Assembly: GCA_963833495.1 (NCBI GenBank)
Contig: CAWHYJ010000020.1
Coordinates: 124,001-188,000, forward strand
Source of the DNA: Fodinibacter sp963833495
GTDB taxonomy: Bacteria; Actinomycetota; Actinomycetes; Actinomycetales; Dermatophilaceae
DNA: 64,000 bases
Direction of reading: 5' to 3'
The translations under genes and the position numbers were made by a program. This document shows, one piece after another, positions 51,272-59,648 of the stretch (positions are counted from its first letter, which is position 1; each line of letters starts with the position of its first letter). Under the pieces are notes generated by a model. That model did no database searches. It was not told where the DNA came from and worked only from the letters and a program-made list of their open reading frames with translations.

Positions 51272-52116
51272 GGCCCTACCACCGCGCTCCCCTTCGCCAA
51301 CGACTCGATCTCCGCGAGAACCGCTGGCGCCGTGGTTCGTTCGCCGAGCCGGTTCACCTTGCCGTCACCGTGGTAGTCGCTGGAACCCGTGACGAGCAGG
51401 TCGAGCGAGCCGGCCAGCGACGTGAGGTGGCGCACCGCCTCCGCGCTGTGGTCGCGGTGGTGCACCTCGAGGCCCAGCAGCCCGGCATCAGTCATCTCCT
51501 CGATCAGGTCATCGGCCACGACAGCTCCGCGCGTGGCCGACCACGCATGGGCGATGACCGGCACACCCCCGGCGGCGCGCACCATCTCGACCGCGCGCAC
51601 CGGGTCAGGGGCGTAGTGCGAGACGTAGTAGGGGCTGTCGTTGCCCAGGAACCGCCGGAACGCCTCGTCCCGGTTCGCCACGATGCCGGCGGTGACCAGC
51701 GCGTCGGCGATGTGCGGCCGCCCCGCCGTCGCACCGTCCTCCACCTCGGCGCGCACCTGCTCCACCGTGATGTCGATGCCGTCGTCGACCATCTTCCCCA
51801 CCATCCGGTCCAGCCGGCTGTCGCGGCTGTCCCGCGCGCGCGCCAGCTCGGCGACCAGCCCGGGGTGCGAGGGATCAGGCAGGTAGGCCAGCAGGTGGAT
51901 GCTCTGGTGGCGCCGGCTGCACGACACCTCGATGCCGCGCACCAGCCGGATGCCGTGTGCCCGCGCCGCGACCTCGGCCTCCTCCCAGCCCAGGGTCGTG
52001 TCGTGGTCGGTGAGCGCCATGGTGCCCAGCCCTGCATCCACCGCACGCTGCACCACCACGGCCGGAGCCTCCGTGCCGTCACTGGCCGAGGAGTGGGTGT
52101 GCAGGTCGATCACCAC
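51268..52116 (-). CDS. PHP-domain phosphoesterase
   Basis: A 282-residue metal-dependent phosphoesterase: metal motifs DLHTHSSASDG (1st), ALTDHD (2nd), EVSCSRRHQSIHLL and late HAWSA, VHHRDH and SSDYHGDGK. It is close to the YciV/RnaAM-like group that acts on nucleoside 3',5'-bisphosphates or short RNA 5' ends; which of these is not decided. TACGCT 6 bases before the first of two GTG codons supports start 52116 and a leaderless mRNA. It heads the PHP-marC operon. Confidence 0.85.
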   Translation of the reverse strand: MVIDLHTHSSASDGTEAPAVVVQRAVDAGLGTMALTDHDTTLGWEEAEVAARAHGIRLVRGIEVSCSRRHQSIHLLAYLPDPSHPGLVAELARARDSRDSRLDRMVGKMVDDGIDITVEQVRAEVEDGATAGRPHIADALVTAGIVANRDEAFRRFLGNDSPYYVSHYAPDPVRAVEMVRAAGGVPVIAHAWSATRGAVVADDLIEEMTDAGLLGLEVHHRDHSAEAVRHLTSLAGSLDLLVTGSSDYHGDGKVNRLGERTTAPAVLAEIESLAKGSAVVGP

Positions 52117-52122
52117 GGCGCC

Positions 52123-52128
52123 AGCGTA
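52123..52128 (-). promoter_or_regulatory. -10 element of the PHP-marC operon (leaderless)
   Basis: TACGCT, 6 bases before GTG 52116. Confidence 0.4.
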
Positions 52129-52154
52129 GTGGCCCACACCGGCGCCCAGACTGA

Positions 52155-52183
52155 GGCAACCTTTCCCGGCATCCCGGCGTAGT
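52155..52183 (+). promoter_or_regulatory. ECF-type promoter of the sigma-factor gene
   Basis: GGCAACC, 16 bases, CGTAGT. The GCAACC/CGT pair resembles promoters read by SigE-type ECF factors, so the sigma factor may activate itself. Confidence 0.4.
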
Positions 52184-52214
52184 GCAGGGTGTGACGGGAT
52201 CTTCTGGGGGTGTG

Positions 52215-52721
52215 ATGGACCGGAGCGGCAAGGCCGACCGCGATGCGGCGTTCACGGCGTTCGTCGAGCAGGCGACGCCGTCGTTGCTGCGCACCGCATG
52301 GCTGCTCACCGGCAACCACGACGTCGCCCACGACCTGGTGCAGGCCGCCCTGGTGCGCACCTACGTCGCCTGGCCGCGCGTGCGCCCCGAGACGGCGCTG
52401 GCCTACACGCGCCGCATCCTCGTCAACGAGCGCACCGACCGGTGGCGGCGACACGGGGCCGAGCTCATGGTCGCGGCCCCACCCGAGGCCGCGACCAGAC
52501 CCGCCAGCGCCACGGAGGACCGCGACGTCGTGGTGCGGCTGCTCGCCACCCTCCCCGACCAGCAGCGCAAGGTCGTGGTGCTGCGCTACTACAGCGACCT
52601 GTCCGAGCAGGCCACCGCCGACGCGCTCAACATCTCCGTGGGGTCGGTGAAGTCGGCCGCCTCGCGCGGACTGGCGACCCTGCGAGCCCAGCTCGCCCGA
52701 ACCGAAGGAGGCGTGCGATGA
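52215..52721 (+). CDS. SigE-family ECF RNA polymerase sigma factor
   Basis: A 168-residue two-domain sigma factor: sigma2 (RTAWLLTGNHDVAHDLVQAALVRTYVAW) and sigma4 (LPDQQRKVVVLRYYSDLSEQ, ALNISVGSVKSAASRGLATL). The group is the SigE-like family numerous in actinobacteria. ATG 52215 is the only good Met; the leader is short. Its TGA overlaps the ATG of the membrane protein gene, a layout typical of sigma factor and regulator pairs. Confidence 0.88.
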   Translation: MDRSGKADRDAAFTAFVEQATPSLLRTAWLLTGNHDVAHDLVQAALVRTYVAWPRVRPETALAYTRRILVNERTDRWRRHGAELMVAAPPEAATRPASATEDRDVVVRLLATLPDQQRKVVVLRYYSDLSEQATADALNISVGSVKSAASRGLATLRAQLARTEGGVR

Positions 52722-53821
52722 GCACCGACACGTTCGAGGACCAGCTGCGCTCCCTGCTGCACGACACTGCGGATGCCGAGGGGCCGGCCTACGTCGACGT
52801 CGACCCGAACGCCGTGGTCACCACTGGCCGGCGGGTCATCATCCGCCGCCGCCTCGCCACGGGGGCCGGCATCGCGGCCGCAGTCCTGGCCATCGGCGTG
52901 GGAAGCGCCCTCGTCGGAGGGGTCGGCCAGGACCGCGCCGACACCACGGTGCCGGCCGGCCCGACGACCGGGCTCGGCCCGGGGTCCTTCTCCGTCGACC
53001 TCGACGTGAGCTCCGCGTTGCAGGGAACGATCACGCCCCAGCCCAATGACCCGACGAGCGTCCGGGTCGACGTGAACGAGGGGACCCGGTCGTGGAAGGT
53101 CACGGTCACCGGGAGCGACGGGCGCCTGACGACGCGGCCCGCGGCCACCCTCCCGGCCAACCCTCGGTTCAGCACCTACGCCGAGGTCGGGAACCGTCCC
53201 GGGCTGATCGTGGGCCTGATGCCGGTGGCGGCCGAGAACATCGTGCCCGTCTGGGGTACCGACCCGGTCGAGAGCAGTGTCTCCAACGCGATCGTGCTGG
53301 GGACCGACCGGAGGGCCTTCGCCATCCGGTACTCCGCGGCGCCCGACCCGAACGTACCCGGCGACACCATCTTGGCCGGCTTCGACTGGACCGACGGCGA
53401 GAGCGTCTTCACCTCGGCAGGGACCCGTGTCCCCAGCGCCCGACTCCTCGACTCGGTGGCCTTCGTCGACGAGAACCAAGGACTGTTCGGCCTGTTCAGG
53501 CCGGAGACGACGGCGTCGAAACGGCTGAACGACACCCCGGAGGGCAAGCTGCCCGGGCTCGTTACCGGGGAGCTGCCGAGCAACTCCGCCACCATGCAGA
53601 CCAGTGTGCTCGCGCTCCTGCCGGCCGGCGCGCGAGGTGTCGACGTCTCGGCGTCGTCGGGCGCGACGGTCCAGAGCATCGACGCCGCGCCCGCGGGAAG
53701 CATCGGCCAGACCATGGTCATGGTGAGGCTGACCACGCCCAAGGACTCGCCCGGCTCTGGCGTCGAGCGGCTCCGGTGGACGAACGCCGACGGCAGCGCG
53801 GGGTCGGGCACGATCGGCTGA
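52718..53821 (+). CDS. membrane protein co-encoded with the sigma factor (putative anti-sigma or sensor)
   Basis: A 367-residue protein: about 45 cytoplasmic residues (TFEDQLRSLLHDTADAEG), one membrane helix at about 47-69 and a large extracytoplasmic beta-rich domain without recognisable motif. Overlap with the sigma gene (ATGA) and topology suggest a membrane-bound regulator of the sigma factor, but the N-terminus shows no zinc-binding anti-sigma HxxxCxxC motif, so this remains inference. Convergent with the MaoC gene across a hairpin. Confidence 0.6.
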   Translation: MSTDTFEDQLRSLLHDTADAEGPAYVDVDPNAVVTTGRRVIIRRRLATGAGIAAAVLAIGVGSALVGGVGQDRADTTVPAGPTTGLGPGSFSVDLDVSSALQGTITPQPNDPTSVRVDVNEGTRSWKVTVTGSDGRLTTRPAATLPANPRFSTYAEVGNRPGLIVGLMPVAAENIVPVWGTDPVESSVSNAIVLGTDRRAFAIRYSAAPDPNVPGDTILAGFDWTDGESVFTSAGTRVPSARLLDSVAFVDENQGLFGLFRPETTASKRLNDTPEGKLPGLVTGELPSNSATMQTSVLALLPAGARGVDVSASSGATVQSIDAAPAGSIGQTMVMVRLTTPKDSPGSGVERLRWTNADGSAGSGTIG

Positions 53822-53843
53822 CCGGCTAGATCAGCCGGCCAGT

Positions 53844-53873
53844 CGACCCGACCGCCCAGCGGCGGTCAGGTCG
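53844..53873. terminator. hairpin between convergent genes
   Basis: GACCGCC (53850-53856) and GGCGGTC (53861-53867) pair over CAGC, extended by CGACC/GGTCG after single-base bulges. Confidence 0.5.
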
Positions 53874-54404
53874 TCAGCTGGCCGGGCCGGGCCAGTTGCG
53901 GTCGGGCACCGGCGTCGGCCGCCCCGGCTGCTCGCCACCACGCTCGGCCAGGTAGCTGTTCTTGGGCACCATCACCTTGCGCCGGAAGATGCACACCACG
54001 GTGCCGTCCTGCTTGTAGCCGATCGTCTCGACGTGCACGACGCCCCGGTCGTCGCGGCTGGTGCTCTCCCACTTGTCGAGCACGGTGGTCTCGCCGTAGA
54101 GGGTGTCGCCGTGGAAGGTCGGCGCCACGTGCCGCAGGTTCTCGATCTCGAGGTTGGCGATCGCCTTGCCGCTGATGTCGGGCACCGACATCCCCAGCAG
54201 CAGCGAGTAGACGTAGTTGCCCACGACCACGTTGCGTCCGAACTGGGTGGACCCCTCCGCATAGTTGAGGTCCAGGTGCAGGGGGTGGTGGTTCATCGTG
54301 ATCAGGCAGAACAGGTGGTCGTCGTACTCGGTCACCGTCTTGCCGGGCCAGTGCTTGTAGGTGGCCCCGACCTCGAACTCCTCGTAGCTGCGCCCGAACT
54401 GCAC
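53874..54404 (-). CDS. MaoC-like (R)-hydratase family protein
   Basis: A 176-residue hot-dog-fold protein: FEVGATYKHWPGKTVTEYDD, then FCLITMNHHPLHLD with the hydratase Asn/His region, and VVVGNYVYSLLLGMSVPD. Members hydrate enoyl-CoA or mesaconyl-type substrates; this subgroup is close to mesaconyl-CoA-hydratase-like MaoC proteins, but no ethylmalonyl-CoA pathway gene is nearby. GTG 54404 has AAGGAGA upstream. Confidence 0.82.
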   Translation of the reverse strand: MQFGRSYEEFEVGATYKHWPGKTVTEYDDHLFCLITMNHHPLHLDLNYAEGSTQFGRNVVVGNYVYSLLLGMSVPDISGKAIANLEIENLRHVAPTFHGDTLYGETTVLDKWESTSRDDRGVVHVETIGYKQDGTVVCIFRRKVMVPKNSYLAERGGEQPGRPTPVPDRNWPGPAS

Positions 54405-54532
54405 CGGTGTCTCCTTCGCTCGACGTGAGGGTCCATCCTCGCCCGAGCGCGCGGCATCCGGCAGTGGGATGGCGCGTGCCCTTGCCCACACCCGCGTCAC
54501 CCGCGCTGCCGTCCCCCACCAGCACACACGCC

Positions 54533-54538
54533 TAGGCT
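54533..54538 (+). promoter_or_regulatory. -10 element of the AfsR-like gene (leaderless)
   Basis: TAGGCT, 6 bases before ATG 54545. Confidence 0.5.
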
Positions 54539-54544
54539 GGGCAG

Positions 54545-57500
54545 ATGTCGCAGCCCCACCCGGAGGGACGGGACCCGCGGGTCGGCGAGCTGCACCTCCT
54601 GGGGGAGGTCACCTGGCACGGCGCGCCGGTCCACGGCGGGCGCACCCATGCCCTGCTCGCCGCCCTGGTCGAGGCTGCCGGCCGCACCGTCGGCGAGCGC
54701 GCCCTGGTCGGCGAGGTGTGGGGCGCGGACCAGCCGCCCGCGAACCCCGCCAAGGCCCTTCAGGTGGTGGTCTCACGCACCCGCGCGCAGACGGCGCCCG
54801 AGGTGGTCGAGCGTGCCGCGGGCGGCTACCGACTCGGCCTCGATCCCATGACGGTGGACGTCCTCGCGCTGCACCACGAGGTGTCCGAGGCGACCGCAGC
54901 AGAGGCGCGTGGCGACCGGACCGTCGCCCGCGACTCTGCCCGCCGTGCGCTGGCCGGCGAGCCACCGGCATCCGGCGGTGACGGCCCGCTGGCCGCCCTG
55001 CGGGACGACGGCCGCCGGTTGCGCGCCGAGGCCGCTGCCGTGCTCGGCCGTGCCCTGAGCGCCCTCGGCGAGCACCGCGAGGCGCTGCCGTTGCTCGAGG
55101 CCGCGGGGGTCGACGACGAGGCCACGGCCGCTGCCCTGCTGCGCTCGCTGGCAGCGGTGCACGGCAGCCCGGCCGCGCTCGACCGCTACGCGCAGGTGCG
55201 GCGCGACCTCGCCGACCGGCTGGGCGTCGACCCCGGGCCGACCCTGTCCGCCGTGCACGCGGAGCTCCTCGCGGCGGACAACCCGGTCAGGAGCGGGCTG
55301 CACCACGAGTCGACCTCGCTGGTCGGTCGCGACGACGACATCGCGGCCCTGCGGGCGCTGGTCCGCGAGTCGCGGGTGGTGTCCATCCTCGGCCCGGGCG
55401 GTCTGGGCAAGACCCGGCTCGCGCACCTGCTCGGTCGGGAGTCCGAGCAGCCGGTCGTCCACTTCGTCGAGCTGGTCGGCGTCGCCTCCCCCGACGACGT
55501 CGTCGGCGAGGTCGGCTCGGCCCTGGGGGTGCGTGACTCGGTGAGCGGGCGCCGGGTGCTCACGCCCGAGCAGCGCACCGACGTGCGGGCGCGGGCCGCG
55601 CAGGCCCTGGCGGGGGCACCGACGCTGCTCATCCTCGACAACTGCGAGCACGTGGTCGAGGCGGTCGCCGACCTGGTGGCCTTCCTCGTGGCGTCCTGCC
55701 CCCGCCTACGCGTGGTCACCACCACCCGAGCGCCCCTCGCGATCGCCGCCGAGCGGGTCTTCCCGCTCTCCCAGCTCGGCGACGACGCGGCATCCGAGCT
55801 GTTCGGCCAACGCGCCCGGGCCGCCCGCCCGGGGGTCGCCCTGGACGCCGCCCAGGTGCTCAGCGTCGTGCGCCGGCTCGACGGCCTGCCCCTGGCCATC
55901 GAGCTCGCGGCCGCCCGGGTGCGCGCCATGTCGGTCGAGGACATCGACCGGCGGCTCGACGACCGGTTCACCCTTTTGCGGGACGGCGACCGCACCGCTC
56001 CCGACCGGCACCAGACCCTGCTCGCCGTCATCGACTGGTCATGGAACCTGTTGCGCGACAGCGAGCGTCACGCACTGCGCTGGTTGTCGACCTTCCATGA
56101 CGGCTTCTCCCTCGACGGTGCGGATGCCGTGCTGGGTCACGACGCGCTCGACGACGTGCGCTCGCTCGTCGACCAGTCATTGCTCACCGTGATCGACTCA
56201 GGCCGCACCGTGCGCTACCGGATGCTGGAGACGGTGCGGGAGTTCGGTCGGCTGCGCCTCGTCGAGGCCGGTGAAGAGGCGGCAGCCCGGGACGCCCAGC
56301 TCGCCTGGGCCTGCGCGTTCGCCCTGCGCGTCGGTGACGCGGTCTGGTCGGCCCGCCAGGTCGAGGCGGTGCGCGAGCTGTCGGTCGAGGAGAACAACCT
56401 CGCCGACGGCCTTCGCGAGGCGGTGGCGCTGCCCGACCCGTGGTCGGTGGTGCGGCTGCTCTCGGCGCTCTGCTCGTTCTGGACGGTGCGCGGTGAGAAC
56501 ACCCGGGTGATGGCGCTGGCGGGTGCCGCCGACGCCGCACTCGCGGGGTGGGTTCCCGCGCCCGAGCAGGTCGACGTGGCCGTCTCGGCAGCCAGCATGG
56601 TCACGATCAACACCGTCGTCGGCGAGATCACCGAGGTCCCCTCCTGCCTTGCCCTGCTCCACACCTACGGCGCCCGCGCCACCTCGGCCCGGGTCCGCGG
56701 CCTGGTCGAGGTGCTGATCTGCCAGCTCGAGAGCCGCGGGTCGGACGACGTCGCGGCTCGGCTCGACACCCTCGCGCGCGAGTCCGACCGCGAAGCCGCC
56801 GTCGTCGCGCGGATGTGGGCCTCACACCACCTGGAGAACATCGGCGACCCGGCCGGCGCGGTCGTCGAGGCCGAGCAGGGACTGATCCTCGTCCGCGACT
56901 CCGACGGCCCGTGGCTCGGCGCCATGCTCCACACGGTCATCGCGACCCTCAACGCCCAGCTCGGACGACCGGAGCAGGCCGTGCACCACGCACTCGCGGC
57001 GCTCCCCGTGCTCGACCGGTTGGAGGCGATCGACGATGCCGTCCAGACCCGCGCCTTGTTGGCGGTGCACGCCATCGCCTCCGGTCGGCTTGCCGAGGCC
57101 GAACGCTGGATTGCCGAGGTCGACGCCATGGAGCGGCAGCGGGCCGACTTCGGGGGTGCGTTCGTGCTGCTGACCGCCCGCGCCGAGCTGGCCCTGGCGG
57201 GGGGTGAGGTGGCCGATGGCCTCCGCCTGTACCGGGTGGCCATGGCCGACTTGGCGGCCCTGACCTTTCCCGGCATGGGCGCTCCCACCGGGCTGGAGCC
57301 CTGGGCGCTGTACGGCGAGAGCGCCGGGACGACCGCGTTCGCGGTGCACGCCGTCACCGACGAGGACGTGCGTGAGGGCGCGGGCCTGTTCGCCGACCTC
57401 CTGGCCAAGGCACCGCGGGTGCTCGAGCCCGACCGCTGGCGGATGGACTACCCCGTGGCCGGCCTCGTGCTGCACGGGCTCGGCGCGTGGGGTCTGCTGC

Positions 57501-57730
57501 GGGAGGCGATGCCCACGCCCGTTTCGGTGCGGCTCCTGGTGCTGGCCGAGCGGTTCGGCTACCACCGCTTCGCACCGACCATGGACCCCGCGCGCACCGA
57601 GCCCGTCGCCGAGCACCGGGCGCCCGGGCTCGCCGCCCGGTTGCGCGCGGAGTTCGCCGACCGCACCGCGCCGGCCCTGCTCCCCGAGGCGCGCACGGCC
57701 CTCGAGCAGGCCGCGCTACATCTTGCGTGA
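54545..57730 (+). CDS. AfsR/SARP-like regulator (winged helix - BTAD - NB-ARC ATPase)
   Basis: A 1061-residue regulator. Residues 10-100 are an OmpR-type winged helix (GGRTHALLAALVEAAGRTVG, VVVSRTRAQ, AAGGYRLGLDP). About 105-245 is the BTAD helical domain (ALDRYAQVRRDLADRLGVDP). An STAND/NB-ARC ATPase has Walker A GPGGLGKT (283-290), Walker B LLILDNCEH (about 361-369) and GLPLAIELAAARVR. The C-terminal 450 residues are helical repeats, TPR-like. Such proteins bind 11-bp-spaced direct repeats and activate nearby operons; repeats of that type lie at 59579-59628. Its last 15 bases overlap the exporter permease gene. Confidence 0.9.
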   Translation: MSQPHPEGRDPRVGELHLLGEVTWHGAPVHGGRTHALLAALVEAAGRTVGERALVGEVWGADQPPANPAKALQVVVSRTRAQTAPEVVERAAGGYRLGLDPMTVDVLALHHEVSEATAAEARGDRTVARDSARRALAGEPPASGGDGPLAALRDDGRRLRAEAAAVLGRALSALGEHREALPLLEAAGVDDEATAAALLRSLAAVHGSPAALDRYAQVRRDLADRLGVDPGPTLSAVHAELLAADNPVRSGLHHESTSLVGRDDDIAALRALVRESRVVSILGPGGLGKTRLAHLLGRESEQPVVHFVELVGVASPDDVVGEVGSALGVRDSVSGRRVLTPEQRTDVRARAAQALAGAPTLLILDNCEHVVEAVADLVAFLVASCPRLRVVTTTRAPLAIAAERVFPLSQLGDDAASELFGQRARAARPGVALDAAQVLSVVRRLDGLPLAIELAAARVRAMSVEDIDRRLDDRFTLLRDGDRTAPDRHQTLLAVIDWSWNLLRDSERHALRWLSTFHDGFSLDGADAVLGHDALDDVRSLVDQSLLTVIDSGRTVRYRMLETVREFGRLRLVEAGEEAAARDAQLAWACAFALRVGDAVWSARQVEAVRELSVEENNLADGLREAVALPDPWSVVRLLSALCSFWTVRGENTRVMALAGAADAALAGWVPAPEQVDVAVSAASMVTINTVVGEITEVPSCLALLHTYGARATSARVRGLVEVLICQLESRGSDDVAARLDTLARESDREAAVVARMWASHHLENIGDPAGAVVEAEQGLILVRDSDGPWLGAMLHTVIATLNAQLGRPEQAVHHALAALPVLDRLEAIDDAVQTRALLAVHAIASGRLAEAERWIAEVDAMERQRADFGGAFVLLTARAELALAGGEVADGLRLYRVAMADLAALTFPGMGAPTGLEPWALYGESAGTTAFAVHAVTDEDVREGAGLFADLLAKAPRVLEPDRWRMDYPVAGLVLHGLGAWGLLREAMPTPVSVRLLVLAERFGYHRFAPTMDPARTEPVAEHRAPGLAARLRAEFADRTAPALLPEARTALEQAALHLA

Positions 57731-58558
57731 GTAGGAGCGCACCGCCAGCGGAAGGAACACCGCGACGATCGCGGCGCACCCGCCGAGCGCCCAGGCGACC
57801 TCGGTGGTGACGCCACCGCCGGCCATCATCGTGCGAACGGCCGTGACGACGTGGCTCACCGGGTTGAGCCGCACGAAGGTCTGCAGCCAGCTGGGCAGGG
57901 TGTCGGCCGGCACGAACGCGTTGGACAGGAAGGTCAGCGGGAACATGATCATCATCGAGATGCCCTGCACGGCCTGGGCACTGCGGGCGACGGTGCCGAA
58001 CCAGGTGAAGATCCACGCCAGCGACCAGCCGGCGATGACCGTCATCAGCCAGCCGCCGAGCACGCCGGCCACACCACCGCCGGGGCGGTAGCCCATCAGG
58101 AAGCCGGTGAAGATCGTGAGCGTCGCCGCGGTGCCGTAGCGCAGCAGGTCGGCGATCGCCGGGCCGACCAGGGGCGCGATGCGGGCGATCGGCAGCGACT
58201 TGAACCGGTCGAAGACACCCTTGTCCATGTCCTCGCGCAGCTGGATGCCGGTCGCCATCGACGCGGTCAGCGCGGTCTGGGCGAGGATGCCGGGGATGAG
58301 GATCGGCAGGTAGTCGGCAACGCTGCCGGAGATCGCGCCGCCGAAGATGTACGCGAACATCGCGGTGAACAGCAGCGGCTGGATCGTCACGTCGAACCAC
58401 TGCTCGGGGTTGCGGCGCATCTTCTTGGTGGCGCGCCAGGCCATGGCGAGCGACTGCGACAGGGTGTCGCGCGCGGTCGGCCGGGTGGGCAGGTCGCGGA
58501 TGCCGGCGTGGGTGACCGCGGTGACGGTCGGGCTCGTGGGGGTCAGGGTGGTGGTCAT
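57716..58558 (-). CDS. ABC-2 type exporter permease (DrrB-like)
   Basis: A 280-residue permease with six membrane helices. Family marks are NPEQWFDVTIQPLLFTAMF near the N-terminus, GIQLREDMDKGVFDRFKSLP and NPVSHVVTAVR near the last helix. It pairs with the ATPase gene that overlaps it (ATGA). The exported compound is unknown; DrrAB systems export drugs or lipids. The gene is convergent with the AfsR-like regulator. Confidence 0.9.
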   Translation of the reverse strand: MTTTLTPTSPTVTAVTHAGIRDLPTRPTARDTLSQSLAMAWRATKKMRRNPEQWFDVTIQPLLFTAMFAYIFGGAISGSVADYLPILIPGILAQTALTASMATGIQLREDMDKGVFDRFKSLPIARIAPLVGPAIADLLRYGTAATLTIFTGFLMGYRPGGGVAGVLGGWLMTVIAGWSLAWIFTWFGTVARSAQAVQGISMMIMFPLTFLSNAFVPADTLPSWLQTFVRLNPVSHVVTAVRTMMAGGGVTTEVAWALGGCAAIVAVFLPLAVRSYSRKM

Positions 58559-59556
58559 CGGGCGGGCTCCATCTCGGGCTCGGGCTGGGACTCCTCGGCG
58601 GCGTGGCCGGTCAGGGCCATGAACACCTCGTCGAGGGTGGGCTTCTGCACGGTCGCGGACGTGATCAGCAGGTGCTGCTCGCGCAGCCCGATCAGCACGT
58701 CGGCGGCCAGGTTGGCGTCGGTGAGGGCGACGTTGATGCCGCCGGCCTCCGGGGTCAGCACGGGCTCCTCGCCGAGCACCCGGCGCACGATGTCGGCGGC
58801 CTCGCGGGTGTGGCCGGCGTCGAGCATCCGCAGCTGCAGGGTCGAGCTGCCGACCTGGCCCTTCAGCTCGTCCGGGGTGCCCTGCGCCACCTTGCGGCCG
58901 CGGTCGATGACAGCGACCCGGTCGGCGAGCTGGTCGGCCTCGTCGAGGTACTGCGTGGTGAGCAGCACCGTGCACCCGTCGGCCACCAGCTCGCGGATGG
59001 TGGCCCACATCTGCCCTCGGGTGCGCGGGTCGAGACCCGTGGTGGGCTCGTCGAGGAAGATCAGCGGTGGCCGGCTGATCAGGCTGGCGGCGAGGTCGAG
59101 CCGACGGCGCATGCCACCGGAGTACTTCGCGATGGCCTTGTCGCCGGCATCCTCGAGGCCGAACCGGCCGAGCAGCTCCTCGGCGGTGGTGCGCGCCTGC
59201 TTCGACGACAGCCCGAGCAGGCGGCCGAACAGCCACAGGTTCTCGCGGCCGGTGAGGTTCTCGTCGACCGAGGCGTACTGCCCGGTGACACCGAGCAGCT
59301 GCCGGATGACGTGCGGGTGCTCGCGCACGTCGACGCCGAACAGCTGGGCCTCGCCGCCGTCCATCGGCAGGAGGGTCGCGAGCATCTGGAGCATCGTCGT
59401 CTTGCCGGCACCGTTCGGGCCGAGCACGCCGAAGACCTCGCCGCGCTGCACGTCGAGGTCGATGCCGTCGACGGCCCGCAGGTCGCCGAAGGTCTTGACG
59501 AGCCCACGGGCGTGGACCGCCTGGTCGGAGGTGGAGGCAGGGGGTGTGGTGGTCAT
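58555..59556 (-). CDS. ABC exporter ATPase (daunorubicin-resistance DrrA-like)
   Basis: A 333-residue ATPase: Walker A GPNGAGKT (46-53), Q-loop region LGVTGQYASVDENLTG, signature YSGGMRRRLDLA, Walker B PLIFLDEPTTGLDPRTR, and the C-terminal DrrA extension ending TSATVQKPTLDEVFMALTGH. It powers the permease encoded next. CAGAGT 7 bases before ATG 59556 suggests a leaderless mRNA; direct repeats upstream (59579-59628) may bind the AfsR-like regulator. Confidence 0.92.
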   Translation of the reverse strand: MTTTPPASTSDQAVHARGLVKTFGDLRAVDGIDLDVQRGEVFGVLGPNGAGKTTMLQMLATLLPMDGGEAQLFGVDVREHPHVIRQLLGVTGQYASVDENLTGRENLWLFGRLLGLSSKQARTTAEELLGRFGLEDAGDKAIAKYSGGMRRRLDLAASLISRPPLIFLDEPTTGLDPRTRGQMWATIRELVADGCTVLLTTQYLDEADQLADRVAVIDRGRKVAQGTPDELKGQVGSSTLQLRMLDAGHTREAADIVRRVLGEEPVLTPEAGGINVALTDANLAADVLIGLREQHLLITSATVQKPTLDEVFMALTGHAAEESQPEPEMEPAR

Positions 59557-59563
59557 GGGGGCA

Positions 59564-59642
59564 ACTCTGGACGTCGCCGGTTTCAGCACGCCTTCACCGC
59601 GGTTTCACCCGCCGGACGCCGGTTTCAGCGCGGCCCTAGGAT
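59564..59642. promoter_or_regulatory. divergent promoters with SARP-type 11-bp direct repeats
   Basis: On the plus strand TTCA recurs at 59582, 59593 and 59604 (exactly 11 bp apart) and again at 59624, three of the copies inside GGTTTCA (59579, 59601, 59621). The plus -10 TAGGAT (59637-59642) before glpK starts 8 bp after the heptamer GTTTCAG (59622-59628). The minus -10 CAGAGT (59569-59564) before the exporter lies 9 bp from the outermost repeat. Confidence 0.6.
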
Positions 59643-59648
59643 CGGGCC

